The position numbers were made by a program, and so were the translations under genes. The notes under the pieces were generated by a model, which had not been told where the DNA came from, ran no database searches, and saw nothing but the letters and a program-made list of their open reading frames with translations. A DNA stretch of 64,000 nucleotides from Neospora caninum Liverpool (taxonomy: Eukaryota > Apicomplexa > Conoidasida > Eucoccidiorida > Sarcocystidae), in NCBI RefSeq assembly GCF_000208865.1, contig NC_018395.1:3630606-3694605 (forward strand). Reading direction: 5' to 3'. Positions 45,901 to 60,000 of the stretch are shown piece by piece; within the stretch, counting starts at the first letter, position 1, and every line of letters begins with the position of its first letter.

Positions 45901-48009
45901 GTGTTTAGCGCCACCCGGAGGGGCGTTACCGCGGGAGAAGCTTTGGCGGTATCCTCCCAACATTAAAAGGAGACAGGGATGTTTTGTTGTGTTCTCTGTA
46001 AAGTGTGTCCTCAATTTCCACATGATAGCACAAAACTGCATGAGGTTGACTGTTCTATCGGCTTTAGTGGAGCGTACAGGAAGCGCTGAACATGGGCGAC
46101 ATAGTCGAGTTTTCCCTGTGCCAAACGGAATCTCTTCCGGCGGCAATTTGCCTGGAGATATTCCCTTGGAGTGCGAAGAACAGCGCTGATGCATATCGTA
46201 CTTCCTTTCAAACCTCTTACAGTGGACTAAACAACGCTATCGAGTCCGTCCTGGCGGGTTCGAGAGCGCTTTTCTGTTTTGAACAGAATGCAGCGATACC
46301 CGGGAGGTCCTTTGCGCCTGAGATGTGCCAAGAATATGCTGATACAATCGTCGAGAACTCTCGCCGGGTCCGTGGAGCTGCCACACTCGACCGGTCGGCT
46401 CACATCGCCTTCCACGGCGGGGGTAGCGGTAGCCGCCCCGCGAAAACAGTGCGAAGATGGGAACCACAGCGGAAATTCCTTCTTTAGGGGAAGGATTTCG
46501 TTGTGGAGGGGGGAATTCATAAGCCAGCGGGACTGTAACAAACAGCTAAAGGGCGTCGTGCGGCAAAAGTCGGAGGAAGGTTGCCTGCTTCTCTTCCGGT
46601 TTCGTCACCACGCCTAACCAAGCGCTCTGCCTGGTCACACCCAGCACCTGTTGGCGTAACCACTAAAAGGAAGGAAAACCTCAGGCCCACTGCAGTTCTC
46701 CGCGAGACTCTCGTTGAACACAAGGGAAAAAGACGCTGGTCGTAGCTCGCTTGCCACGTTTCTGTTCAGTGGTTCGACGCTTCGACCGGCAACTTACCTT
46801 CTGAGAAAATTACAAGACACGGTGGGTCACTTCGCGTGCATGCTTACGAACGAGCGGTTGAGTTCAACCTGAAAACGACGACGTGTGCATGGCCTTCGAC
46901 TCTGATAGAAGATCGCACGATATTTGGGTCATAACAGCGCCCTGCTGTGACTTGTGGGCTCTTGAACCCAAAACAGGTGGCTTTGTGTGCACAGGGTCAA
47001 ACTGCGCACGAAAAATCGTAGTATCAGCAATCGCGGAGAACGCGCTGTCGCCCCCCCTGGCGCGTTTTTCTCAATTTTTGACCCCTTGGGCTGTGTTTGG
47101 ACAGCTTAACGAGCTCATCTTTGCCTCCTCAGTCCTCGACAGACCTGCTCTCTGGATCCTCGGACGAACTTCCAGCCCGTGGCTTTCTTCCCAAATGCCT
47201 TCATTGTACCTTTCGCCACCGGAGGGGCCGGCTTTTCTCCATTCGTCCCGCTACTTGAGCTCAACTGTGCCCCCGCTTTCTCTTCATCTTCATTTGTTTC
47301 TGTTTCTTCTTAGCTTCTGGTCTCCTGTGGACTTTTTCTCTCAGCGTGTGACCAAGCGGCTACCTATCGGAAGCCGGGGCCCTCCGAGGGTAGTCCTGTT
47401 GTGCGACCGTGCCCAACCCACTCCAAAAAAACGAAATCACGAAGCTTGCTTCAGATGCTCGCATTTGTAGAGGTAGAGTAGATCCAACACCGCACATTTG
47501 ACTACAGATATCGATAGGGCAGAGTAATTGGTATGCGCACAGCGTCGGGGAGTGCGAATGCATCCGTAGCCACCACGGTGTATCTGGAGCGAAATCCTGA
47601 GCGGATAAACTAACAGTCGGCGCTCTGTCCACATGCTTTTCCCCCTACGCTTACCGTGAAAACGGCCTTTTGCTTTCCGGTAGAGGCTTTAGGAAGGATC
47701 TTGATACCCCACTGTAAGCTTTAAACTCTCCGTTTCCCCCCCTCCCTCCGAGAGGAACGCGACGAGTTAGTTCTTGACGGCGCGCGCAGCTCTATCCACA
47801 CGCAAGTGTGACAGAAAGGAAGGCATGCAGAAACAGGCGGCATCGAAAAACAGTCACCTCGGAGTGGCCACGAGAAAACGGAAAACGCCACTATGAGGGA
47901 AAACGAAGCAGCTGTTCCGTAGAGAAAGCACGGAAACAATCACCGTAGACGCAGTGCTTTCTTCTGCACATGCTCTCCTCTCTTCTTTTTTCCGGTCTTG
48001 ATCGAAATC
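42924..48009. other. Divergent intergenic region, 5.1 kb
   Basis: It separates the start of the minus-strand adaptor-like gene (42923) from the start of the + strand coiled-coil gene (48010), so it should hold both promoters and leaders. Base composition is less GC-rich from about 43,900 to 47,000. ORFs at 46092-46487 (+, ATG start) and 46889-47470 (+, ATG start) are the longest with real ATGs, but neither has a recognised motif. A near-palindrome around GTACGTAC with CCGGG arms lies at 43247-43266. I see no RNA gene or repeat family. Confidence 0.5.
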
Positions 48010-51000
48010 ATGCGGTCTCGGCAGGCCACAACGCGACCTCATGTGAGTCCGAAGCGGCGTACGTCGGGCGTCTCTTCAACTCAGGCGACGAAGCCTCTGT
48101 CGTCGCCTGTCGAAGAGAGTGAATCTGTCTCGAGTTCGGAGAGCAGCAATCTCCGAAAGCCACCTTTTGTTTCTACGAAAGGCGGCAAGCTGTCTTTGGA
48201 AGCTGCCAGCGTCACAGAACCGGGAGAAGCTGGGCCTAATGGAGAAGCCGATCGGGAAAAGTCTTCCTCTGTACTGACAGCTGAAGTCGCAGCTCCAGGA
48301 GGGGAGAAAGGGGAGAAAACGAAGGACCAGCTGAGTGTGGGGGCGCACGATGAGGGCGGCTCGAACGAAAAGATTCAGAGAGACGGAGGCAAAGCGGAAC
48401 AAGCAGCAGATCGCCGGACGGAGAGAGAATCAAAGCCTCTGTCGTTCTGTGAGAGTTTGACGTCGAGGCTGCGAGAGAAGGCAGAAAGGGTGCTAGAAAA
48501 GGCAAACGCAAAGTGGTTGGAACAAGAAGAACATTTTGAAGATCTAGTCAAATCCCGAAGTCTGGCGGCGCGGGAGGAACTGAAAGTGAGAGAGACGACG
48601 CTGAAAGCACTGCAGGGCGCTTTGAACGATAAACTCGAAGAACAGATGCGATGGAGGAAGAAACAACTCCAGCGGATCCGTGCCTATCAGGAGCGGCTCA
48701 GAGAAGACGCAATGCGTGCGGGGTCCGGAGAGAAGGGACTCGAGGACCAGTCACCGGAGACATCTGCTGATTCCTCCGGAGGAGTAAAGAAAAAGGACAA
48801 GGCAGGGGCATCTCGGGAGGCGCGAACGACTCTCCAGGCCCTGTCTTCTTCCGCTGCAGCCTCGCAAAGCACAAAAGGGGTTTATCGCCCCGCGAAAACG
48901 CCCACGCATGCAGCCGGAAACGCCTCGTCTTCCTACGGAGGCGCCGCTCCCGGCGCGTCGGGCTCTGGCGCCTGCGCCTCTCCACTGAGCGGGAAAGGAG
49001 GAAGATCGGCGCTGCCAAAGGGGCGCCGAGCAGGCGAAGAAGAGAAGACTTCCGCGGCTTCGTCATCGACTTCTGAAGAGGCGGAGAGGCCAGCAGACGA
49101 AGAGCGCCAGTGCCTGGCTGATGCGACGGCTGCACAGCTCTTCTTCCTGGACGACGGAGAAGAAGAACCGGGACCGGAGGGCGAGAACGGAGACCAAGAA
49201 ACGCCCAGGAAGAAGGGGAAAGACGGAGAAGAGGAAGAACGAGGAGGCGGACGAGGACAAGCTTGCGCCACTGCCTCCCGGGGCGAAAGGAAGAAGAAAG
49301 AGGACTTCTGGACAAAAGAGGTCGTCGACGCAAACTTGAAGAACGCGCAGCAACTCCTTCAGGAGATGCGACTGGTGGTCACACAGCTGGCTGCAGATTT
49401 GGAAGCGATCGAGGCAAGCTCGGCACAGAAGGGTGGGAGTGAAGGAGTCTCGCGAGCATGGCTCGAAAGAAGGAAATGGGAGTCGAAGAGGCGAAAGAGT
49501 CCGTAGAGGAGACACCCCAAGCGAATCATAGGGGAGAGAGGAGCAACCCAGAGACGGAACAACGAATGTAACCGCGAAAGCAAACGAACGAACCGGCAGA
49601 GATGAACTCTCGCGTTCTGCATTCGCCACGTTTTTCTTCTCAGAGAGAACGGAAGAACGCAGCGGACGCGCACATTCGGACTCTGTGCGGAGCCCTCCGG
49701 GATGTTGCTTTCCACACACGAGGCGACATTGAGCGAATCGTAGATGAGAAATGCAAAATCGAAAATCTCAAACTTCTCCATCACCAGCGGGCGCAGACGC
49801 AAATCATTCAGCGCCTCGTCGTAGCGATTGACGCCTGGACGGAGCAACACGCAACAGCCTACAAAAAATGCGAAGAAGAGTTGAAAATACACAAGTGAGA
49901 GAAGTCCTCAGCTTAAATCCATTGTTCAAGAGGAGGGCAGGGCAACAACGCAGCGGGAGACAGGAGAAAGTGGCGGTGATCACGCAAAGGCTTCTCAGAA
50001 AGACTCAGTCGACAGCTAACTCTTTATTTCTGCACAACTTATTTACATGCACACGTGAATCTATATCTACACACGAGCACGAATGGATGCACTGTTTGAC
50101 GTCTGTCTGTGTATTTGTGCGTAGGGTACTTCGTGTATCTATGTATGTTTCCACGACATAGATTGTTTTACTTGTGTACAGCATATACGTATCTCTAAAC
50201 GGGATGCCGCTCGTAAACGCATGTATTCTTTGCAGGTATGAATGCGTTTGGAGTCGTATAGGTGTCGCGCCGTTCTTGACTCCAAGAGCCTTCGTACCGC
50301 TTGATACTTTCGCTTAGCTCACGTGTGTTTCTTCCTTTCTTTCTCGGCGTCTCGTCGCCAGTCACCACAACGCAATTCGCGAAGCGGTGCTAACGCTCCG
50401 CAAAGGGGACGACTTCACGTCACCTCCAGAGAAGCAAGCACTGGAAAGGCAGATGCAAGAAAAGGAACAGTCGCTCTCGGTCAAGCGACACGACGTGGTA
50501 AGCATAAAAAGTGAACTTTCGAAAGCAGGAAGGACACCCTCCGCCTCGCCATTCCACAATGAGGCAGGAAAGATCGACTGTGGGCATTGACGTAAACAGC
50601 GCTTGATGGGACGACAACGCGCTCAGTGTGAGTCGGTTACGGTGACGGAGGAAATCGAAAGGACGGAAACGTGGTTAGAATGAAGGAACCGACTGTCACT
50701 TTGGCACGTCAACAACAGACAGGCTGCCTGGCGTTCTCGTCCTGCAATGACACAGGGGCAAAGCGCGTTTTCCCGTTCCGCACTGCCGCACTGTGGAGAT
50801 CTTGATCGTTTTGCCTCGGACAGTTGCGCTGCTCTCTTCCTGTTCGCATTCTTTCCAAACCGGCACTGCTCGCAGAATCGTGGCTAGAGAAACGTAGGCG
50901 AAACAAGGAAAGAACGCATCTTTGGTTTTCGCTACGCGTATCTTTCTCACGCTGTTTTTCGCTTGAGCGTCACCACAACAGGTGCTGCGCCGACTCTTCC

Positions 51001-54000
51001 ACACGCCTTCACTCACCGTTTTTGGCCAACGCACAGTCTCGAGTCTGTTAGCTAGTCCTCTCTCGCTTTTCGCTGTTTTCGCTTCGCGCTCTTTTGAAGA
51101 GCCTCTGTCTGACCTGCTTTTGTCTTTTCCCCAGATCCACGAAGCTCTGGAGTGTCTCCCCGCCTCCATGACGCCTGAGAAGGTGAACCGCTGGATGGGG
51201 CGCCTCGGACGGATTCGCGAGGTCGGCGAGGCCTGGATGCGAAATCTTGTCGGCGACTTTATCGATCTGAAGGAGATTCAGAGGCGGAGAAGTGAAGCGT
51301 TGATTCGTGAGTTCGATCGCACACAAAGGCTGCCTTTTGTCGTCCTCACTTTTTCCCTGTCTTTGCCTTCGCCACCAGCGCGTGCGGAAGCGGCGGCCGG
51401 CGGGCGCCCCTGCCAGAAAGAGCAAATGAAGCCTGAGCAGTTGAGGAAGTGATAAACGTCTGCGCCAAATGCGCACTCGTTTAAAGGCTCGCTTGTCTCA
51501 AAAGAATCACTGCATCACGCAGAGGCTAAGCTTCGATTCTGGACCTGCAGAGAACCTGCAGAGATCGTTCGCAGGTTTTGCGTGCGTTTGCCTCTTTAGA
51601 CACATGCTCAGACAGGGTTGAGCACTTCAACGCCCGCATCCTCTGGGGAGCGTGCGATACAGCCCGGGCGGTTGCAGCGCAGCTTCTCCGGCCTCTTCAA
51701 GAGCAACACTTGGAAGAGTTGCAGATGGACTTGGACGTCCTCGCATCGCGAATGGAAGTACGCGTTACAGCGAGACTCCACCGGACACGGAAGGCACACT
51801 GAGCGCAGAAAACCGCGGCAGGCAGGAAAGGTGCGGTCCCGGGTCCAGGTTGACTCTCGCTGTCGACCTCGTTTTCCTCTACCGTTCTTCCTGTTGTTTC
51901 TGTGATTTCTGGGTCTTTCGTTTTCGCAGGAGAGACAACGAGCAGAGCATCATGTGTGTCTCCGCCTCCTGGTGTTTCTCTCTCAAGTTGGGTCTTTTCT
52001 CGCCGCCTTCCGCGAATCTCATCACCTCCTAAACAGCAGCCAGCGGCGCCTCGCCATGGATGCCTCCAAGGCGTTTGTCGACGCAAATCGCCAGCAAGCA
52101 GCCGGCATTCTCGCGCTCCGAGAGTAAGAGAAAAGGGAGACACACCGCTGTGTATCTCCCGGTCCAGAGAGAAAGACCTCGAAAGACGGACAACGCGAAA
52201 AAAATTTGCAGAAGGAGGTGCCAAGAGTCAGAGTCGAGCACGCGACAAACGCTCGCCTTCCTACATACTGTCACGCTGTCTCTTGAAGACTCCAAACCTC
52301 TCCAAAACTACATACATACATACATACATACATACATACATACATACATACATACATACATACATACATACACATATGTATATCGGCGACAGAGATAACT
52401 GTAAGAGACGGATTCAAAAAGCTGGATAGAAGCAGTTAGATGTCGATAGTTCGGTAGGCGTGTCTGCACGTTTCGACTGCAAATTGGTGATCTCGGCTTT
52501 TGTTTTGGACCGACGGGGCCTTCGACTCGGTCGAAACTCGACTGCTCGAAAGAAGGCAGCTGGAAGGTAAACATGAATGAACAGGGACGTGTATGTACCG
52601 CAACTGTGTCCGTGTGTGGATTCTTGTGTTTTCTAGAGAGATGAAGACAGCGGCAACTCTCGGCGAGTTGGATGCGCTAAAGAAGAAGGCGGAGGAGGCA
52701 CTGAGGGGTCTCGACGGCCTGGTTCGCGCGGGGGTGAAGCGCATCGGCACTCTGGGGCAAAGTTTTCTCCCGCAAACTCACGAAAGACGGCGAAGTGAGC
52801 TGGCCAAGTTTCTACACCTGTGGAACCTGGCCCCGCTCTCTGAAGAGCAGCAGAAGAAGTATTCGGCTCTCGTCGAGGAGCGAGGGAGGACGGAGACAAA
52901 CGGAAGTGACGGGCCTTCGGGATCGCGTCTCACAGACGCGCGAGACGCCGACGGACCTTCGTTACCGCCCCCCAGAGCCTTGGCCGAGGAAAAACGAAGG
53001 CAAGAATCCGGAGACACGGAACCTTCTTCCCATGGCAGGCGGGCACGCGAGAGAGAGGAGACGCACCCTGAGGATGCGTCGCTCTCTCGCGGGCCTTCGT
53101 CTCCTACAGCTCGGGCAAGTCCAGCGCGAATGCGGAGCCACGCGAACTCAGGGGCGAGTAAAAACCTCAAAGGGGGCGAGAAACGAAACGAGAATGGCAG
53201 CGGAAGAAAGCCAAACAGCTCTAGCGCGCATGCGGGAAGCAGTGATCGGAGACCAGGAACCGGAGGCTCGAGTAAAGAGGGAGAGACGGCGACTGGCAGC
53301 AAGGGCAGTTCGCACGGAGGCTCGAAGGGCGACCGAGAAGATGTCAGAAAAAAAGACAAGAACGGAAAGCGCGACGTGTGCGACGACGAGATCGATCTCG
53401 ATAAAGACATATGGTGGTAGGGAACAAAGGGGCTCTGCTTAATGTTGGGTTTTTCATCTGTCCCTCGCTGGTGTGCCAGGGGAACCTCTGTGCGTTTCTA
53501 TGGTTTTCTTATCTGTCGCCCCATTCCCGGAGTCTGCTCTTCTGCTGCATATGCCTGGCCTCGTCCTTGCTGGTCGTCTCTCGCTTTCCCTTCCTCTCTG
53601 CCCGTCTCTTTCCCTTTGCAGTCGCTTTGTCCCTCCTCTCGAGTCTCACGCCGTCTTCTTCTTCTGTTACCAAACGCTTCTGTTTTGTTTCGAAATTTCT
53701 TTGGTTTTCTCCTCTGCCTCTCATACGCTGTCTCAAAAAGAGTGGCCTTTTGCGCGTCACTGCCTCTTCCCGCCTTCTTCTTCTCTGCCTTTCTCTCTGT
53801 CTTTCTCTCTCTCTCTCGACGCTGTGCCCAGGACAGATTCGCGGGGTCAAACGTATCGCCAGCTGAAGACCTTCGAGGCGATGCTCGGTGCCCTCGTTCT
53901 CCCTTCTTCTGGAGACGCATGCGCCCTCCCTGTGTCGCCTCCTGCAGCTCCTGCCCGGGACCTCCCGAACGACAAGAAAAAGATGAGTTCTTCCCCTTCG

Positions 54001-57000
54001 TCGGCTTCGCTCCTTCTTCCTCGCTCTCTCACAGCCTTGTCTGCTTCTCATCGAAGTGTCTCCAACGGTCGCGCCGCTTCGGCAAGCAGAAATGCTCCCC
54101 TCACCGAAGACGGGGCTTCCGGCAGTCCCGGGTCGGCTACCCAGGAAGAGGCGGAAGGAAGAGATGAAGAAACCGGCAACCCAGTTGAAATTCTCCTCAG
54201 AGAATCTTGGAAAGACGGGCTGACGCGGTTGAGGGCTGCCTCCTTCGATTTCGTCGCCCGCGCACTTGATGAACTGGAAACAACTGCAACTGCACTCGGC
54301 GAGGTACCACGTAAATCTGTCTTACGTCTGTGTATGAATATATGTGTGTATATTCAAAAAAGTATCTCAGTACAAAGAAAAAAGAGTGTAAGCCTATAGA
54401 GAGAGTATGTTCCTGCTGATGCCTTCGCGTCAAATATATACAGGTATAGATGTGTGTGCTGATGTCGTAGATCGAGGGGTACAGGGAGGAAAGGAGACAG
54501 AAAGGTGTAGAGAGAGAGTGGAAGAGGTGGCTAAGTAATGTGTACAAGTATTCGTGGATGTCAGAAACGTTTCCTTGTAGTCACATCACACACAGATACA
54601 CGCACGCGTTTAGAGGCTTTAATCCGGTTCTTGTCTCGGTGATGAACGGCGTGAACAAGAGATGAGAAAAACGAAAAGAAGCCCGGGTGTTTCTCTGTTG
54701 ACATGCGTAGATCTCCTGTCTATGCGTTCTGGTTGTCGCCCGGATATCTTCTTGAGAACGAATCCCCTCTGTTCTTATTTTCCTTTTTTAGATTTGCTGC
54801 TTGTCTGTCGGTTCGTGGCTTTCCGAGACAGGCAGGTTTTTTCGGCAAATCCAGTTGCCTTCCATAAACTGCCTGGGGATCTTCACCCGTCTGCAAAGAG
54901 CAGAAAAACGGCCTTCCCTGTCGTTCCTCACCCCCATCGCACACTGCCGGCTTCTCTGCAGGCGCCTCCTCGTTAAGTCTCCCTGTGCTGGTTCGTTGAG
55001 TTTCTTCCTTTCTCTGGTTGGCGCACCCCGTGTAGGCAGCGTATTCGACGGCTCTGGGCGAAATGAAGCGCGTGTTGACGGAATTTGATTCGACTTCTGC
55101 CACTGTCGCCTCCTTCTCGTTTGTCTACAAACACCGCCAGCAGCAGCTGGCGGCTCACGTCGCCCGCCTCGAACGCTTCCTTCAAGGCGTGGCGAGTGCT
55201 GTGGGGCGTCAGCAACATCTCCTCGCCCAAACTGAGGTAGGCGGGAAGACCTCAAAAGGCAGAGCGAGAAGAGGAGAGAAGGGGAGGCGGAGACGAGGCA
55301 GAAGAAAGCGAAAGGAATGGCATGACGGTGTAGACAAAGGACAAAGCGAGAGAGGAGACTAAACGTGAGCGCTAGTTCTATGTGATGGGGAGGGCAGTCG
55401 AGAGGGTCACCAGGCTGGGGCCTCACGTGTGGCAGGTTGGCGAATCGAACGCGGGAGACAAGAACTCTCGGTCTTGGAGTTGTTCTCGAGGAGAACCACG
55501 GCGACATAGAACCACACTTTCGCACCCTCTAGAAAAAACTCTAAACAGATGCCTTCTTCCCGGCCACTCCTTCGCGAGAAGGAAGACGCTTCTGTACTGT
55601 TGGTTTGGTTGCAGGGCCGCACAAAAAACGTTACCACTCGAGTTTTTAGCCCCGGTTGCGTCGCGTTGTGCGTCTCCGTTTCGTGCCGCCCACAGGAGGA
55701 GCTGGAGCTTCTGTTGCAAGACATGGGTGCGGAACAGACGCAGTTTCAGCAGCTGCGGCTGGAATCGCTCCTGACCCACGTGGGAGGTTCTGCGACGGCA
55801 GTTGCGTCTTCTCCTTCGCCTGTTTCTCCGTCTAAACCTCTCTCGTCTTCTGTTTCGGCGCGGCGCGCCAGCAGCAGCCCCGGGACCCGCAACGGCAGAC
55901 TGCTGTTCTCGTCTCTCTCTGCGCGAGGGAAGGAAGGAAAGGGAGACATCGAGGCCTCCCCCACTGCTCTTGCTTCTGGAGGGGACTTGGAAGCCGGCGA
56001 CGGCGGGTCAGGTGATCCGCCCGGGGCCTCGGACGATGGACTGCCCGACGGCAGGATCGGCGGGTGTTTGATCCAGCAGTTAGAGCGCAGGAGGAAACAG
56101 TTCGTTCAGGAGCAAGACCAGCTGAGGAAAACCGCAGAGGCGAAAATACAGGTACCCCTGGGGAGGGCGGGAGAAACGAGGCGGGACAGAACGCATGCCG
56201 AGATCAGTTGAGGTAGAGACGAGCTGCAGAACGGACAGGCGCGCGACCACAACGGAACCGTTGCACTCGGCATCTACTCGAGTGGATGCAGGTGTGCTGC
56301 TTACAGCGGCGCAAAAACTGGAACGACTCCACAGGACACAAGGGAGAGACTACTGCATGCACCATGCATATCTATATAGAGGGAGATCGAATTCCCGTCT
56401 GTGTATCCGAAGAAGACCAGAACGGTTTAAGCCAGAGTCCGAGGAGAAGGTTCCACTCCCATTTTCTTTGTCTGTCTCTTGTCGGTTTCCTGAGAAGCGT
56501 GTGGTTGCAGTGGCGCACCAAAGTTTTGTTAGGTCTTTGCTGGTGTACCATCTGCTCAAGGTTGTCATTTTCGCTGCTGTCTAGTCTCTTTTCCGTTCAG
56601 TTTATTGAGCAGTCTGTGATCGCGAGCCTTCAAAAAGTCCATACGAAGATCCAGAATTTCTTTAGCTCGACCCCCCCTTCGATTTCGGAGAAAGAAATAC
56701 AAGAGGCAAATTCAAAGCGAGGCGAGTGGACAGAGGAAATTGAAAAGCGAAGAGACGACTGGCAAGCGCGAGTCGCGTCGTGGAAAGAGAGACTGGAGTC
56801 TACAGCCGCGGAGGGACGAAAACAAATGGAAGAGCATTTTGCTGGCCTCGAAGACCGAATTTCTCGACTTTATGGTAGGCGAACAGAGCAATGCAAGAGA
56901 GGAATCAATTGAGCAGGAAGGCTGAGGAGGCACGATGAGGGACAGAGTCAGCATCAGCGACAGAGTGAGAGGACGAGGCAAAGGGAGAAACAACGGAATC

Positions 57001-60000
57001 AGCCAGAGGTAACTGGATATGCCGTTATCTTGTAGACGAGAACTGATCGATATAAACAACCCTCAGTTCCATCTGATGTAGATGGCGACTAACTATTCTA
57101 GGAAAGAGCCTGACAGCGAGGCGGTGAGGAACGATTCCTACAACGGGACATATCAGCCTTTGTGTCTGTGTCTTTTGCAAATCGTTCAAATCGACGGTTT
57201 TCGCACGAAATTCGGGATCAGTAAGAATGACTGTGAGAGAATGAGAAGGGCTGTCTGCGATACGCGAGGCTCTGCTTGTCCTCTTGGAACCGACAACGGA
57301 GAGCACAGACGAGAAAGAAGTCTGAGGATGGCAGCACACAACAAGTCGTTTCTTGGCTATTGAGGATCTGTTGTGTCTTTCCGTCCACTTCCTCTCGTCT
57401 TTCCTTTCCCTCACCTGTTTCCTTTTGTCCCTTTGCTGTCTTTTCTGTTCCTTCTCTTTTCTTCCTTTGTTCCTCTTCGCTTCCCGCTTCTCCGCATCCT
57501 GCTCTGTCCCTTGTCGTTCTCTTCCTCTGTCTTTTCGCCCTCGATGTCTCGCTTCTTCTCCGATGCACTTTTCCTTCGTTTCGAGAACTTTTTTCTGATT
57601 GGCGTTCCGCTCTCTTTCTGGATTCTTCAGGCCTTGGGCGCCAGCACGGGGCTCCGAAGCGTGCGGCAGTCGCGGCTTTGCATCACCTTCACCAGCAATA
57701 CGAGGCGGCTATTCAGCGCTGTTTTCAGTGTATCGTTCTTTCAACAGAGCAGGCTGCGAGGCGGATATTTGCTTCTCGTCAAGACCTAGGAGACTGCTCT
57801 TCTTCCCCTTCTCGCTACACCTCAAAGCGACGAGGAGCGGGATCGAGGACCTTTGGCCGGCCGTGTGGCGTTATCCTGACTTTTTTCGAAGGGCCACCCT
57901 CAGATGCCTCTTCGTTCCTCGCTCAGTCTCCTTTCAGTGGTTCCTGTCACGCCTCTCCGTCCATGAAATGCCTCGCGGGTTCGCCTGTCCGTACACTAGA
58001 AAGAAGCCAACTCGGCGCGGGTGCCGGTACCGCGGGAGACCCCTTTGGGCAGGGGTGGAACGAGACAGGAGACAAAATGGGAGCACAGAAAAGCCCCAAC
58101 TGTCTCCGACAGGCCGCCTCTTGGCCCGCTGCAGGGGAAGGTGTAGGGGAGGAAAGCTGTCCGACCGCATGCACGACAGACGGAAGAAGGAAGCACTCGT
58201 GCTCTGCTTCTCTTGGCAGGTCACGGAGCACAGATCGCGGAGGGCCCGACACGGGGGCGACACTCGCATCACACAGTTTTCTATCCGTAGATCTGCTGAA
58301 ACCCCACGAACGGAATGCACTCTCCTTTACGTATCACGTACGTACTGCACTTGACGACCCGAAATATAAGAGGTTCATCTCTGCTTCCTCTTCGCTGCCA
58401 GTAAAAACTCACGGCATCACTCAAAGAACCAATAACGGCCAAACGGGGAAACACGAAGCCCTCTCACAGGGGGTTTTCGCCAGTGCAGTGTCTCGGCCAG
58501 AGGGAGAAGTTCGTGTCAGCATAGCTCAGGAGATTCGAGCAGGCTACGCGCTTGCGGGGTCAATCATTCTTGTTCTCTGCCAGAGACTGCAGTGTCTCCG
58601 TCCTTCACGAGTTTCTTTCGTGGACGAAGGCGCAGAACAGGTTCTTCAGGGCCTTCCTCTTCTCCAGGACCACTGGCATCCAAGCGCTGAGGAGACGTGG
58701 AGCACTGGGAAATGTCGAGAGAACCCTCATGATAGGAAAAATCCACGGGAGGGGCAACAAGGAGGACCGAGTGGAGAGAATAGAAGAAAAGCAGCTGCCG
58801 TCTCAGCAAGTGTAAATACTAGCACTGGATCAGCGAAAGGCTCTAGCGGGGGAGCAGGCCTCACTCTCGGCAGAGGTGACCTTGAGCCGGAGAGCAACGC
58901 AGAACAGGTTTCACGAGGTGAGGTGCGAAGTCCTGTCCTGGATCGATCACAAACTCTGGATATGATGGCTACAGACCAAAGGCAGGCAGTGGAATTGGAC
59001 GGAGAAAATACTCACTTGACTCCCCCCCACCATGTACGAGCATCCTCAACTCGGCGCAATTACGATTTCACGACATCTCTTCTTTGTCAGTCTGTCGAAT
59101 GCGAGAAGCAGGAACCAGTAAGAGTTGCAGGTCTCTCCAACGGTGTACTCTCTCACTGGAGCGGGATAACTTGAAGCTGCTGGTTTTAGGCTGTCACTCG
59201 GTGGATTTATGGAACGTTTCAGGGACGGAAACGCCGTTCTGTATCCGTCCCCACGCGGTGTCCTTTGCCGCAACGCTAAGACAGATGAGTATGTCTGCAG
59301 TGCTCTCCGTTCTGCCCTAATGTGCCGTCGCAGAAACCGTGGAAGCTGTAGCTCGCACGTCGATGCTCGAGTGTCTTCTGGGATCTGTAACAAGCTTGCC
59401 AGTTTCGTACGCGGCAGCAGTGGAGGAAATCGAGAAGGAATTCCGCTGTAAGGCAGCCACGGCAGTGGTGTGTGCGTCTTCTACTGGAGGCGGCGCCTCA
59501 TCTGTGGGAAGAGGAAACGGAAGAAACGACGGTTTGCCGACAGCAACAGGGGGAGGGGTTCCTGCAGGTAAAGACATTGAGTCCCCTGTATACGTCGATC
59601 ACTTCGCTCAGTATCTACGAACCCAGGCAGAAGCAAATCGCCAGAAGGTAAGGGCTTGTGACGCATTCATAGAGATGGTATCGTACAAAACAGTCTCCAG
59701 GAACGATGGTAAGGGAAGACCGTGGACAGGCACTACAAGGCGCGCGAATAAACCGCTGAGCAAATCCAAGAATGGGAGGTGAACACTGGCAAATGCGTTT
59801 CTTGAGCCGGTCAGGAGAACACTTCAGAAAACCAACGAAACTAAGCTACGTCAGTTCTTGGGGGAACGTTTCCGGACCCGTACCGGATAAGTAGGCGAGT
59901 GACCTGGGTAGAAATCGTCAAAACGGGAGCGAATCAGGGTGCTCGTGTTGATACGTCTCCTTTGTCAACCCTGTTTTCCTGGCTGCTTTTTTGCCAATCG

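Noticed and set aside
57082..57363. Possible extra exon between the coiled-coil exons at 56874 and 57631
   Set aside because: Including it breaks the phase, whereas direct joining of 56874 to 57631 keeps the frame and the helical pattern.
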